DNA of 64,000 nt from Caprimulgus europaeus (taxonomy: Eukaryota; Chordata; Aves; Caprimulgiformes; Caprimulgidae). Each line of letters starts with the position of its first letter. Positions within the stretch are counted from its first letter, which is position 1. The translations under genes and the position numbers were made by a program. The DNA lies in NCBI GenBank assembly GCA_907165065.1, contig OU015525.1, positions 4,282,622-4,346,621 of the forward strand, read 5' to 3'. The notes under the pieces are model-generated. The model searched no databases, had not been told where the DNA came from, and worked only from the letters and a program-made list of their open reading frames with translations. Positions 1 through 11,348 of the stretch are shown piece after piece.

Positions 1-302
1 TATGTTTATGTTGCACATTACAATCCCTGAGCTAACAAAGACAGTCAGTAAGTCCATCTGCCATAGCAAGCTCAGAGGTGGAAGTGCTGGTCACACATTA
101 TCTGTCACTCAATCATGCTAAAATATGTGTTTATGATGCACCACCGTTGCATATGGACCCAATATAATTGACTCCTGAAGCATAAAACCCCCTGTGGCAG
201 AGAAAGCAAAAATGACAGTGTTGGGAAAGTCAATTTGAATGCTGTTTCTGGACCATATCCAGGAATTCACCTTTTTCCAGGTTGCTGCTGAGATACTAAC
301 AT
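1..302. other. Unique non-coding sequence, window edge
   Basis: No repeat family, exon or RNA gene is recognisable in this stretch. It is moderately AT-rich single-copy-looking sequence ending at the 3' tip of the first CR1 fragment. Confidence 0.5.
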
Positions 303-1590
303 GGAATCACAGAGTCATTGAAGTGGATAGGTAGTTCTGGAGATCTTCTAGTCCATCTAGTCCAACCTACTGCTCAGAGCAGGGTCAGCCAAAGCACATT
401 CTTCCAGACTGTGTCCAGTTGGGTTTTAATATCACCACAATGTCTTTGGTCAAACTGTTCCAGTGTTCAACCATCCTCATAGTAAAAAAAAATATTTGGT
501 TTTGTGGATGTTTAAATGGAATTTCCCATTTTTCAGTTCGTGCCCATTGCCTAGTGTGCTGTCACTGTGAACTGCTCAGAAGATCCTGGTTCCATCTTCT
601 TCACTCCTCCTGTCAAGTATTTATACCCGTGGATAAGAGCCTTTCTAGGCCTTCTTTATTCAGGCTAAACAGCCTCAGCTTTCTCAGCTTCTCCTTATAT
701 GACACATGTTCCAGTCCCTTTGTCATCTTTACGAACTTTTGCTGGACTTGCTTCAGTATGCCCATGTCTCTCTTGTCCTGGTAATCTAGCACTGGATGCA
801 GTACTCCAGATGTATCTCACCAGTGCTGAGCAGAGTGGAAGGATCACCTCCCTTGACCTGCTAGCAATGCTTTACCTGCTGCAGTACAGGAAACGGGTGA
901 CCTTCTTTGGTGCAAGGGCTATTTTTGGCACATGGCAGCTTACTGTCCACCAGGATCCCCAGGTCCTACTCTGTGGAGCTGCTTTCCAGACGGTGGGTCC
1001 CTAGTGTGTATTGGTACCTAGGATTATTCCCTGCTGGGTGTAGGAAATTGCATTTTCCATACTGAACTTCTTGACATACCTGTCAGTCCCTTTCTCCAGC
1101 TTGTTGAGGTCCCTCCGAATGATGGTGTAACCATCTGCTATAGAACCACATCTGTGATTTTTTCATTATCTGCAAAGCCCTCAAGAACCTCCTCTAACAA
1201 TCACAACCTTTCAAAGATATTTGGGAGTAGCATTGCAATGACATTAGCCAGCTCTCTCAGCACTTTTCGATGTGCCCTTCCGGATCCCACAAACTTGGGT
1301 TCATCCACTTATTTTCATTGTTCCCTGACCTGATTCTCCTCCACTGAGAGTGTCTTCCTTGCCCCAGACTTGTCCTCTGGTATCAGTGACTTGGGATTCC
1401 TGAAGAGCAGTCTTATCAGTAAACATGAAGGAGGCACCGAGTACCTTGACATTTTCCATATCCTTTGTCACTGGTGGCCCTGTCCAGTTCAGCAGCAGCA
1501 TTTTCCCTAGTCTTCCTTTTGGTGAAGTTGTACTTGCAGAAGCCTTTCTTGCTGCTCTTCTCATCCCTCACCAGACTCAATTCCAACTAT
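303..1590 (-). mobile_element. CR1 LINE fragment, old, internally deleted
   Basis: This is a degenerate CR1 non-LTR retrotransposon on the minus strand, with its 3' end at the left edge (GAATCACAGA type tip at about 304). Reading leftwards on the minus strand, 1590 to about 1310 encodes the stretch just upstream of the reverse transcriptase domain; a minus-strand frame at 1301-1564 shows VTKDMENVKVLGA and KTALQESQV, which resemble CR1 ORF2. About 1205-1300 corresponds to the start of the RT (the VLRELANVIA segment). About 800-1160 matches the C-terminal RT region, and 303-800 the ORF2 tail and 3' UTR. The central RT portion expected between about 1160 and 1205 is missing, so this copy is internally deleted or composed of two copies. 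Stops and frameshifts show it is dead. CR1 assignment is confident; the subfamily is not. Confidence 0.85.
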
Positions 1591-2689
1591 GTGATACAAA
1601 GTGTAAAATAGTCTTCAGTTGGAACTGCTCTTTTGAACCCCATGTAGTGAACAGAGAGAGAGAGAAAACCAAACAGAGCAAGAGAATAGATTGCCTCAAG
1701 GTCCTGAGGAAGATCAGAGCCCCTTGCATGCTGGGTACATTGTAAACATATGATAAGAATAAAAATATACTTCAGAGAGTCTGTCATCTAAACAGACAAA
1801 GTAGGCAATTGCAGAAAGATATACAAGGTACATTTGTTTCCCCAGGGCCATCTGCTGAGTTTGTTTTGGAGCAAGAGAGTGGAATGTAGCATTGTTGTCT
1901 AATCACATCTCTGCACTAAAGCCCATTCCTGACCATTAAATTACATCACTTCTGCTTTTCCATTGTGCAGATTCATCGCCCTTCTTTGTTGCCCAGGTCC
2001 AGAAAGGAGTGCAGAACAGTGAAAACAACAAAGGAGATTTGAAATTACTGTACTGAGTTTGTAAAACAGCCACTTCCATAAGAAGTCTCAGACCTATTTT
2101 TGCCTGGGGTATGCACCAACTTGAAATGCAAGAAGCAGGAGACAGAAATAGTGGCCATTTTTGCCTACTCAAACACTTCACCAGTGAAGTTATTGCCTAA
2201 AAGGCCCTGATGTTCACCCAAGACATACTGAGAGATGAACTGAACTTAAAATTTACCACTGAGAAAGACAAAAAATTGTTCTTCAGCCCCTTGTCCAGTC
2301 CCATCTTTTTATATTTATTACTTTAAGATTATAATAATGGCTATTAAAGGGCTTTGTAAAAAACATCTAAATGTATAATTTCTGTTTGTACTTTAGATAT
2401 CCACATAAAAAGCACTCCAGATGATCAATTTACATTTAAAGTTCAGGAGTCAGACTAGAAATGCCTGTTTCCATGTAAATCTCAGCTATTTCTAAAAGCA
2501 TTAGGGAGAGTGCTTTATTTTCCATCTAGCAATTCGTTTATCATCATCTTTCTTTGATTAACCTCCTCAAAGAGTCTCTTCCCAACGTTTCAAGGTGAAA
2601 GTGGACTGACAGTCACATCTTGCAGGCAGATATGCAGCTTAGCCAGGAGTAGGGCATTTTGGAATGTCCTGTATTTGGTATCACAGAAT
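1591..2689. other. Unique non-coding sequence
   Basis: No recognisable gene or repeat. The sequence is AT-rich, with short open frames that lack any family resemblance. Confidence 0.5.
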
Positions 2690-2852
2690 GACAGAATGTT
2701 AGGGATTGGAAGGGACCTCGAAAGATCATCCAGTCCAATCCCCCTGCCTGAGCAGGAACACCTACATGAGTTCACATAGGAAGGCGTCCAGGCAGGTCTC
2801 AAATGTCTCCAGAGAAGGAGACTCCACAACCTCCCTGGGCAGCATGTTCCAG
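2690..2852 (-). mobile_element. CR1 LINE 3'-end fragment
   Basis: The left end has the two-fold CACAGAATG tip, followed by the usual GGAAGGGACCTC...CATCCAGTCCAA block of a CR1 3' UTR read in antisense. It stops in the 'CTCCACAACCTCCCTGGGCAGC' part (2821-2850) that encodes the end of ORF2. It is about 160 bp long and heavily 5'-truncated, which is typical of CR1. It abuts another CR1 in the same orientation only about 14 bp to the right. Confidence 0.88.
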
Positions 2853-2866
2853 GTATTATGAAGCTT

Positions 2867-3098
2867 AGAATCATAGAATGGTTTGGTTTGGAAGGGACCT
2901 TTAAAAGTCATCTAGTCCAACCCCCCTGCAGTGAGCAGGGACATCTTCAACCAGACCAGGTTGCTCAGAGCCCCTTCCAACCTGGCCTTGGATGTTTCCA
3001 GGGATGGGGTTTCTACCACCTCTCTGGGCAACCTGGGCCAGTGTTTCATGACTCTCATAATAAAAAATTTCTTCCTTATATCCAGTCTGAACTTGGAT
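2867..3098 (-). mobile_element. CR1 LINE 3'-end fragment
   Basis: It begins with AGAATCATAGAATGGTTTGG, the diagnostic CR1 3' terminus in antisense. It runs through the TCTAGTCCAACCCCCCTGCA block into the ORF2 C-terminal codons, where the minus strand reads [27 protein letters not shown] (within 2912-3145; residues paraphrase the family motif LDIRKNFF...[10 protein letters not shown]). It is 5'-truncated just upstream. It is better preserved than its left neighbour, so it is probably younger and belongs to another CR1 subfamily. Confidence 0.92.
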
Positions 3099-3820
3099 AG
3101 GAACGTCAGAGGAGTTTTGCTAAAAACTGGTCTAGCAATGAACACCCCAAGAATTTGTTTAAAGACAAAAAGTTTGTAATTTTTGCAGGATCCATAGACC
3201 CAAATTAAACAAAGCTAAACAGTTACTACTCTGTTGATTATTTGACACTATTTAACTGTAGAGCTTTTATGCTGAAATATTTTCTCAAAAGAGAATGCAA
3301 ACATTAGGGGTTTCCAAAAACCTGATTCTTTCCATTTTTGATCACTTTCTCAGCACCAAGTTCAGAGCTGCCCTCTTTTCAGGCAGCTAAAGTTACATAG
3401 AGTAACCTTTTCCAATCCAGTTTTATTGTCAAGAGCTCAGCCTGTTTGAATGACTGGGAAATCACTGTAGTATTTAAGAAGTGATCCAGCCTTTCACATT
3501 ACCTGTAAAAAATTTCAGGGTTGATTCATTTTTGTCTCATTTTTCCTTTACTCTCTTGTGACTAGGACATGTTTACTCAAGGAACATTGCTATTGCAGAT
3601 AAAACCTCTTCCATGTCCACTGATGATCTAGTGGTCAAGATTCTGTGTGATAAATGACAATTTAGGGAGCAGGGAAAGCTGGATGATACCAATACAGCAG
3701 AGCTTTCCTTTTGTGCAGAATGAACTTGGATTGTACATTATTAGCAGCTGGATGGTACCTCATCAGCAGCAAGGTCATGACAAAAAAGCCTGAACTATAT
3801 ACTCCTCACCTGTGCTCACT
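3099..3820. other. Unique non-coding sequence
   Basis: AT-rich spacer between CR1 fragments. No exon, RNA gene or repeat is recognised. Confidence 0.5.
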
Positions 3821-3970
3821 TCACAGAATCACAGAATCACAAAATTGTAGGGGTTGGCAGGGACCTCAGGAGATCATCTAGTCCAACCCCCTCCGCTGCT
3901 GAAGCAGATTCACTACAGCAGGTTGAACAGGAAAGCATCCAGATGGGTTTTGAACATCTCCAGAGAGTTA
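3821..3970 (-). mobile_element. CR1 LINE 3'-end fragment
   Basis: A doubled TCACAGAATCACAGAATCAC tip is followed by GGGACCTCAGGAGATCATCT and the CCAACCCCC block of a CR1 3' UTR in antisense. It extends to the 'GAACATCTCCAGAGAG' segment and is about 150 bp long. It is followed after about 40 bp by a CR1 in the opposite orientation (4008-4518), so the two form a small inverted arrangement. Confidence 0.85.
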
Positions 3971-4007
3971 AATTTATGACTAGGTCTTTAAGAGCTTTGG
4001 TGATAAC

Positions 4008-4518
4008 ACATCTACTGTCATGCAGTTTTGGGCATCACAGTATAAAAAGCATATAAAGCTACTTGAGAGTATCTGGAGAAGGGCCACTAAATTGGTGAAG
4101 GGTTTAGAGGGGAAGCTGTGTGAGGAGAGGCTGAAGGCACTTGGTTTGTTCAGCCTGGAGAAGAGGAAACTGAGAGATCTCATCGTGATCGAGAACTTCC
4201 TCCCAAAGGGAAGAGGAGGGGCAGGTGCTGATCTCTGCTCTTTGGTGATCAACGGTAGGACCAGGGGAAATGGCAGGAAGACATGCCAAGGGATGATGAG
4301 GTTGGACATTAGGAAAAGGTTCTTCACCCAGAGGGTAGTGGAGCCCTGGAACAGGCTTGGTGGTCATGGCACCAAGCTTGACAATATTCAAGAAGTATCT
4401 AGAAAACACCCTCAGACACATGGTCTGAATCTTGGGATTGTCCTATGCTAGGGCAAGAATTGGACTCAATGATCCTGTGTGTCCCTTCCAGCTCACAACG
4501 TTCTATGATTCTGTGATC
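4008..4518 (+). mobile_element. CR1 LINE fragment with ORF2 C-terminus
   Basis: This is a plus-strand CR1 ending in TTCTATGATTCTGTGATC, the 3' terminal repeat in sense orientation. The frame at 4020-4451 gives a decayed ORF2 tail. Recognisable pieces are QFWASQYKKHIKLLE, RRATKLVKGLE, LGLFSLEKRKLRDL and LDIRKRFFTQRVVEPWNRL. In CR1 these residues lie after the reverse transcriptase core. The copy is 5'-truncated, lacks the RT and endonuclease domains, and cannot be active. Divergence looks moderate. Confidence 0.93.
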
Positions 4519-7214
4519 TACTTCTAGAAGAAAAAAAGATTTTCCCTGAAAAAAATATCTGCAGATCAGTGGTAAGGAGCTGTGAGTCTTCCTCTTCCCC
4601 TGTCCCTTCAAAATCTTTACGGGAACAAAAAAACCACAAAAGAACTTATTCTCATGAAACAGTTCAGTGAATGGTTGGAAAACAGTCTTTGTTGCAGGAT
4701 GCAAATAAGTGAAATGCCCCTTAACATTTGTAATGGCCCCAAGATGGTAATTCTCCTCTGGTAGGGTCAGGTAAATGTACCTGCCCAGAATTAGATGAAG
4801 TTGAGCTGAACTTGAACATAAATTAATCTCCTTCTGGGTGGGAATCTAAAATAGCAGGTGAGTCACTAATCTGGAACTAAGCACATTCTCATATAACATT
4901 AAAAGCTTTCATAACATCCATCTGATCTTCTCATTTTTACGAAGGTCACGGTCTCCTGCAGTAGAGCTCTTTTGCTCTGTGTCCAGCAGTAGAAATTAAA
5001 GCTTCTCCCTGAACATGTACCAAAGGCATTCCTCATTTTCTGACCACCACCAAAGAGGTACCTCGTTTCCTACTTTTTTCCTAAAACCCAGAGAGTGTTG
5101 GTCAAGAGACACCATGTAGCTTGTGGCAGGACACACAGACTGGTATGGGATAGCTCTGCCATTCCTTTGTGTGCTGGTGGACCTACAAGCTTTGAAAGCA
5201 GTCACTGTCTTCATAGATTTTGGGAATTGATCTGAGTGAACAATCTGATACGTCTGTGCACCCGAACACCACTGCTTTCAGCTATCTTACACTAGAGCAG
5301 ATGGGTCTTTAAGAAGTTAATTGAAGCTTGGGAGCCAGCTAATAGTTGTTCTGAATGGACAAACAAAAGAAATAATGCCCAGCATGGTCACATCTTATTC
5401 AGAAGTAGTATAGCTATACCTGAAAAGTGTCATCCAGAAGGCATAACCTCTGTCCATGTGGCACAGCAGCTACAGAAATCCCAGATGTTGGTTTAATATA
5501 GCTATATCTCATTGAAGCTTAGGAAAGCCACTATAGATAAAAATAATGTATAAGGATCAGATCTTCTCACTAACATAACTAAAGTATCCACATTACTAAG
5601 TGTAACCCTGAAATTGGGTTATAGAGAAGATGAGTCTTGTGAGTTCTGTCTATTACTGTGTACAATAATAGGAGTATATTGCATCAAAAACATCATCCAG
5701 TAGATTAAACAAACTTAGCCACCTGAGCAGTGACACATCCAAATCATCCTTTGAAAACAGCTTGCATGAACCACTAAAAATAATAGAAAAGAAAGCTGCT
5801 AAGCAGTTCCCTCCGAAGGATAACAATATACTAGTCCAGAGGTATTGTGGACCTGTTTCTATGGGTTAAGCAGCAGGATACCTGCATCAGTTTAGCCTGT
5901 AACCCAGTATTCCCTGAAAATCAAAGTGTGGTTTTAAACTCTTCACCTAGAGAAAGCCAAGTACCAAGGTATCCCATTTTGTCAATGAATACCCTAGCCC
6001 CCAATATCTTCTGCTAAAAAATGGTGCAGATCCTCCTCTTACTGTGGCTGGGAAGGAAGGTGTTGAGGTCAGGGCTAATGGTACACACCATGTTTAGCGA
6101 GCTGGACCTTCCTAGGAACTTCAAGGAACCAAGATGGGTCCTTTACAGGGACACAGGGGCGTATCTACTTCAGTCTAGCTTAATTAAAGTAAACTCTGAT
6201 CAGTTAAAGCAGTTTTAGGCAAGGTGGAGAAATCAAGCTTCTTGGCTCAGCAAAGGTGACAACATACCTGTATATGGGAAATAGCAGAAACTGAAGGACT
6301 GTGATAATTTTCTAAGAGAAGCAGCAAAACAAGACTTGTACACATTCATGCTTTCAGACAGCTATTCAGGCTAGGCAGGTCATTTTGGATCATCCTTTTA
6401 AATCTGTACATATAAATCCTGTGTAAATTGCCATAAGTGCTACTATAAATCTCTCCTCAGATCTTCATATGTCACGCCATAATGACACAGGAAACAATTG
6501 TCTACTTCAGTAAATTCCCTGTGTAGTCAGTCACACACAGCTCTCTCCTGCAAGGCTCTCAGCTTTCTTCTGGGGCACAAGGAACTATTGCTGATACTGA
6601 TCAGAGTCTGATGGGTCTCTGCAGGCACCTGCAGAGCCAACTGTAGAGGTTAGGGTACAGGAGAAGAGCCTCTTGGCTCCCCTCTTATTCACAGGGGTGC
6701 AAACTAAGATACATTAATCTCTGGACAGCTGCAGATCTGTGAGTTAGGATGATTGTCTCCACAATGACTACACATACAATAAATAGCAACTTGTTTTAAG
6801 GGAGAGAGGTGACATCCTCCTGTTCTGTTTTCACAGAAGAACAACACAACCCATGTGCCAAGCCTCCTGCAGCTCAGTGTGCAATCTCCTGCTAGGATGT
6901 AAAACACCTGCCTGGCAAGATCAGGATTATTTGAGCTGAGCTCATGCATTGCATGCCTTTTTCTAATGAATCCCTCTTTGGTGTACATTTATGCCAGTTG
7001 ACAAAGTGAAAGAAGCAATTTCCTTAAATATTGAGCATTCATACGTAAATTGTAGCCTAGTGGAATCTTCTCCTCTCCAAACGGATTCCTTTATCTATTT
7101 CTGTTATAAAAGAAAAGCAAATAATTTATTATCAGCTGACTTTGAAATACAGGCAAGTATTCACTTGGAGTGTTATGAAGTGTCAGCTTTTCTACAGCAT
7201 TTACTTTTCATGCT
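4519..7214. other. Unique non-coding sequence
   Basis: There is no convincing repeat or gene. The sequence contains short open frames without family resemblance and no CpG-rich promoter-like segment. Confidence 0.5.
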
Positions 7215-7420
7215 CTTAATTTCTCATTTCATTATCTCGCCTTATTCTCTTGCCATGTCAGTGTTTTGACTCGATGGCTTCCATGTGACAAGAGCTCTTG
7301 CTGTGTGAGCGATATAAATGTAGCTTTAAAAGTGGTACAACTTGCTATTAAGGCAGCTCCCTTGCTCAGGAATTTCTTAAAGCTGCAACGAGACAAGGCA
7401 TACAAGAGAAACTTTGATGT
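7215..7420. other. Candidate conserved non-coding block (low confidence)
   Basis: This is unique, repeat-free sequence of mixed composition with a few uncommon CpG-containing words (CTCGCC, TGAGCGATATAAATG, CAACGAGAC) in a CpG-poor neighbourhood. It also overlaps the start of the longest open frame of the window. The suggestion that it is conserved is only an impression of texture and has not been tested by alignment. Confidence 0.2.
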
Positions 7421-7862
7421 GCACAGCAGGCTGAGCCCTCCTGCAGTCCCTGCCATGGATTGCTCTGCAAAAATCTGTCTTTCTTTGTTCCTGATTTGCA
7501 GAGGTTTGATCTGTTATTGCCCTGGCAAAGGAGAAGTGGCACCTTATGCTTTTATCTCTGAATGTTCCCACTTCAGTCAATGGGATGTTTACCAAGTTCT
7601 TAAGGAAAAATATTATTGCTTTTATGCCCAAAGAAAAGGTTATAATTTTTACTTGGCGTTTCCTGGACTATGTCCCTACCTCAAACAAAGAATGAAAAGT
7701 CCAACTGGGGCAGAGTCTTTTTCTGCCAGCAATGACCAAGTTGATATCCCAGTCCTCGGAAGTAATCCAAGTAAGACATCAAGCTTGGTAATGGCCATCA
7801 AGACACTCAAGCCCATGTCTGCTTCTGTCAGGGACAGTGTGAAAAGAAGGCGGCAGCAGTAG
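7266..7862 (+). other. Longest open frame, unrecognised; probably chance
   Basis: A stop-free frame of 198 codons opens with TTG at 7266. The first ATG is at 7455, which gives a 135-residue product. That ATG sits in GCCATGG, a strong Kozak context with G at -3 and G at +4. The predicted product has a hydrophobic, cysteine-containing N-terminal segment (roughly residues 6-22, ICLSLFLICRGLICYC), an aromatic-rich middle (KEKYYCFYAQRKGYNFY) and a basic C-terminal tail ending KRRRQQ. No domain or family is recognised. There is no nearby CpG island, no obvious polyadenylation hexamer directly after the stop, and no neighbouring exon. The safest reading is a random open frame or part of a non-coding RNA. 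A lineage-specific small gene is possible but unsupported. Confidence 0.2.
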
Positions 7863-10800
7863 GTCTTGAAATGGCCCAGCAGACCACACAGCATGAATCA
7901 GTCTGATATCTCTATGTCAAAAAGGACAGAGGAATAATTAAAAACTGTTGGTCTGATCCCATGCATATAATGATAAACAGACCTGGAAGAAGAAAGTCAT
8001 CTTCCATGAGCAAATCCACTTGGTACAATAACAGGAATCAAGGAATGTCTCGCTAGACAAGTATTTGCTTCTTTCCTTCTATGTAGCAAAGATACATCAG
8101 CATATGTAGTTTCAATCTCCCTCTCTTCTGGCTTTATTCCCTCCCCACATCACATCTTGGAAAGGAAATGCTACAAGCCTTGACTCACTTGGAGAATCCC
8201 ACTGAGCTCAAGTGAAGTGGGAAAGAACTGTTCACATGAACAAAGCAAGATCCTAGAAAGGGATCAGTCCATAGTGCCTGACTGAATGTATTCAGTGGGA
8301 AGAGGGCAGCCCTCATCTGCACTAGAACTCCCTTTGTAGGAATAAGAACACAAGCTTACATCTCTTCAGTTGAAACTTTAATTAGCATAATGGGAAATTG
8401 CACCACTGGAATGAGTAGAATAGTTTGTGTATATTCCAGCTGTATTTATGCTGTGAGCTGACTCACAACTCAGAGCAATTCAACTTGAAGATCGCCTCTC
8501 TCATTTACCAGTCTAAAGGAGGAAAAGACCAAATTTGGTATGCAGATGAGAAGGCTGGAAGTTTTCTTCCTGTTCTGCAGATCCATTCTCATTGACAAAG
8601 GTTTGGAGCAATAACAGGCTGTAGAGAGTACCAAAAATCAGTGGTGGGTTTGAGAAAGACCACATCTTTTAAACACTCCAGAACACTTTTCAATAATTAT
8701 CGCAATGTTTGACTGGGCTCTGTGGTTTAAGTCAAAGGCGAAGGTTGCCAGAGAAGATGCCTGGGACTCATCAGTGAAACATCTTAATTCCTCCTTGTTC
8801 TTTGGCCCCTGTCAAATAAAGAATCTCCTCTTTACAGATACCATTGGTACAAAAAGTGAAGTGGAATATCTAGCAACTCTTGAATGTCCACCAGTTCTGG
8901 TGTTTATGCCTGACCAACTGCTGTGGGATGACTTCTAGTGTCAGCAGCAGCCTTGGCCTCCAGAAATACAAAAGAGCAAAGGCTGTGATTAGCCTCATGT
9001 AAGAGCATTTGACACATGCAAACAAGGAACAGCTGAGATACAGTTTGAAAATATGATAAAGATTGCACTAAGCATTCCTTGACATGGATGGTGTACTACC
9101 AACTAAAATTTCTTCAATTATTTATTTTTGAAAAATTGTAGTCACACATTTCTGAGTTGAATTATTTCTTTGTTCCCAAACTTCTTCAAGACTCTTTATC
9201 ATGGTCAAGTTGAGATGTTGTCTCATATCCACCTTGAAAGGAAAGTGTTATCTTTAGCAGTGGAAAGAAGAAGGAGATGGAAATGGAAGAGTGAATTTAA
9301 GCCAGATCTTCAATTTAATTCTCTGGAAATTGACCACCTGGATTGGAAATGGAAGTATTTTGTATTTTTATCTTATAATTAGTATGTTTTCATTTTTTTC
9401 CAAAACTAAAATTTATTTTAATTAAAACAACATGCTTTCTAATTTTAAAAAACACAAACTGATTAGGTTAATCAACAGCTGTTCAATTCAAGTGGCATTT
9501 TGGAAATTAACTTTGTGACTTTCTGACTGCATTCAAATACCAGCTTGGTATCTTTAGTTTTCTAAATCAACACATTTGGGAATGGATCGAGTAGACCTCT
9601 AAAGTTAGAGTACTTATAATTCTGGGTTAAATTCTGCAGAACTATTGGCTGAAGAAATTATGTGCACAGTTCAGTTCATATATGCAGTAAAAAAATCCTC
9701 TCCTTCAAAACAAGAGGTTGTGAAAGTTGTTGATGGGAAACAAGGATTAAAATCCCTTGTCTGATCTAGAGAATTTATCCTGTATTTTGACCCTGTCTTG
9801 ACTTTAGCCTGGTTATAAGGATACATAGCTATTCCCACAGGGATGAAAAATCATTAGTTTCTGGTCAATTTGAACTGAAATTGTTTATTTGTTTGCAGGT
9901 CAGTCAGTGAACTGAAATATCCCTTTTCTTGTGTAATCTTTGCTCTGCATAAAACAAAACTAGGGCAGACGTGGTTTTGATTTCACGGAAAAAGCCACAT
10001 CATAATGAAGCACTGAAAAGAATTTGAAGTAATAGGGTAAGAAGGGGATTAGGATGTGACAGAAAAGACACCGAGGACAAAAATCAAGGGGTAATACATC
10101 ACATAAAAACTTTGTCACTCAGCACAAGCAATTAATTGAATTGAAGAACAACAGGAAAACAAGGTTTGAAAAACATTTTCATGTTTTTGTACACATTTTG
10201 ATCCTGCTGGAAAAATGGCTGAAAAAATGCCTTTGGGAATATATGGGGCAGAGGCACATCTGCTGTTACCTCTGATGGTCAATATTGTTCACACTTTAAA
10301 GCTTAAAACTGGAGTTGTGTTTCAAATAAAAGGCAATATTGATCCTGGATGTTGCTGCTCTGGCTGTCAGGGCCATGGTACTGTGGTCCTGGTTCTGCTT
10401 GAGAAACACAAATAGTTTCCTGGTTTTCCTTTTCCAAAGCTGTAAATTATTTCCTCACTTTAATACTTCAGGTTCTGGACATCTTTCTTTGGTTAGAGAT
10501 GTGGCTACTTGGAAATAAGAGTAGTTTTGCCTGTCTGTAAAAGCCATTGTACAACAGTGAACGTTTCTCCCCTGGTTTTGTCAGTCTTCAAACATCCTAT
10601 CAGAAAGGTTTGAAGGAGGCCTCTTTTGAGAGTTTATTTTGTCTTTTCCTAGTTTCTGGGGAAATGAGGGGCCTTGAGCTTGTCAGATTCACCTGAGATT
10701 GCTTCTGACAGCAGACAAACATAAAGAAGATAAGAGATTTATCTTTGCCAAAAAAAGCTTTAGGAACATGATAGCAAAAATGGAAACAAACAGAGAAACA

Positions 10801-11348
10801 TAAAAAACCAATAAAAGGTGAAGTGAGATTATACTGTCTGCTTTTCTAGCTGCCACCTTGGATTTCTCTGTGGGACACCATTGTGTTGGGATCCAAGGTC
10901 ATGATCCCATAACACTTTTCCCATCTGAGCATTACTATTCAGAATTGACAACCTCTGTGAACATCTTCCCTCACTGACACACAAGGCTTTCCTGGCTATG
11001 AATAAGCTCCACTGAAGCTTCTCAGCAGATTTTAAGGATTCCCCAGACTCTCTTGCAATTTAGGAAATCTTATCCTGCTGCAAAATTTTCTAGCTGCCTC
11101 CTGTCTGCCACAAATGTAGATGGAGCATCTCTGGCTAAAGCAATGATAGTTTCACTTTGAAATGCAGACAGAAGCTTTGGAGGGCGGATTCATCCTCCAT
11201 CAAGGATTTTTATCTTCAGAAGTCAATAGAACTTCACCCTCATCCTCTCATATTAGAAATGAACATATTATCAAAGCTTCGTTTGTAGTCAACACTGTGG
11301 ACACAACAAAGAAAATGATGTAGACCCTAAGAATACAACATTCAGACT
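7863..11348. other. Unique non-coding sequence
   Basis: AT-rich sequence without recognisable exons or young repeats. Nothing specific could be named. Confidence 0.5.
11344..11348 (+). repeat. Target-site duplication, left copy (AGACT)
   Basis: AGACT directly precedes the TGTCCT start of the LTR and is repeated exactly at 11884-11888 after its ACA end. Five-base duplications fit ERVL-type integrases. Confidence 0.9.

Noticed and set aside
419..1004. Open frames on the plus strand over the first CR1
   Set aside because: They are antisense readings of CR1 ORF2 and start at non-ATG codons. No coding gene is supported.
2858..3179. Overlapping open frames of 77-82 codons
   Set aside because: All lie within or across a CR1 3' end, and the minus-strand one is the CR1 ORF2 tail itself.
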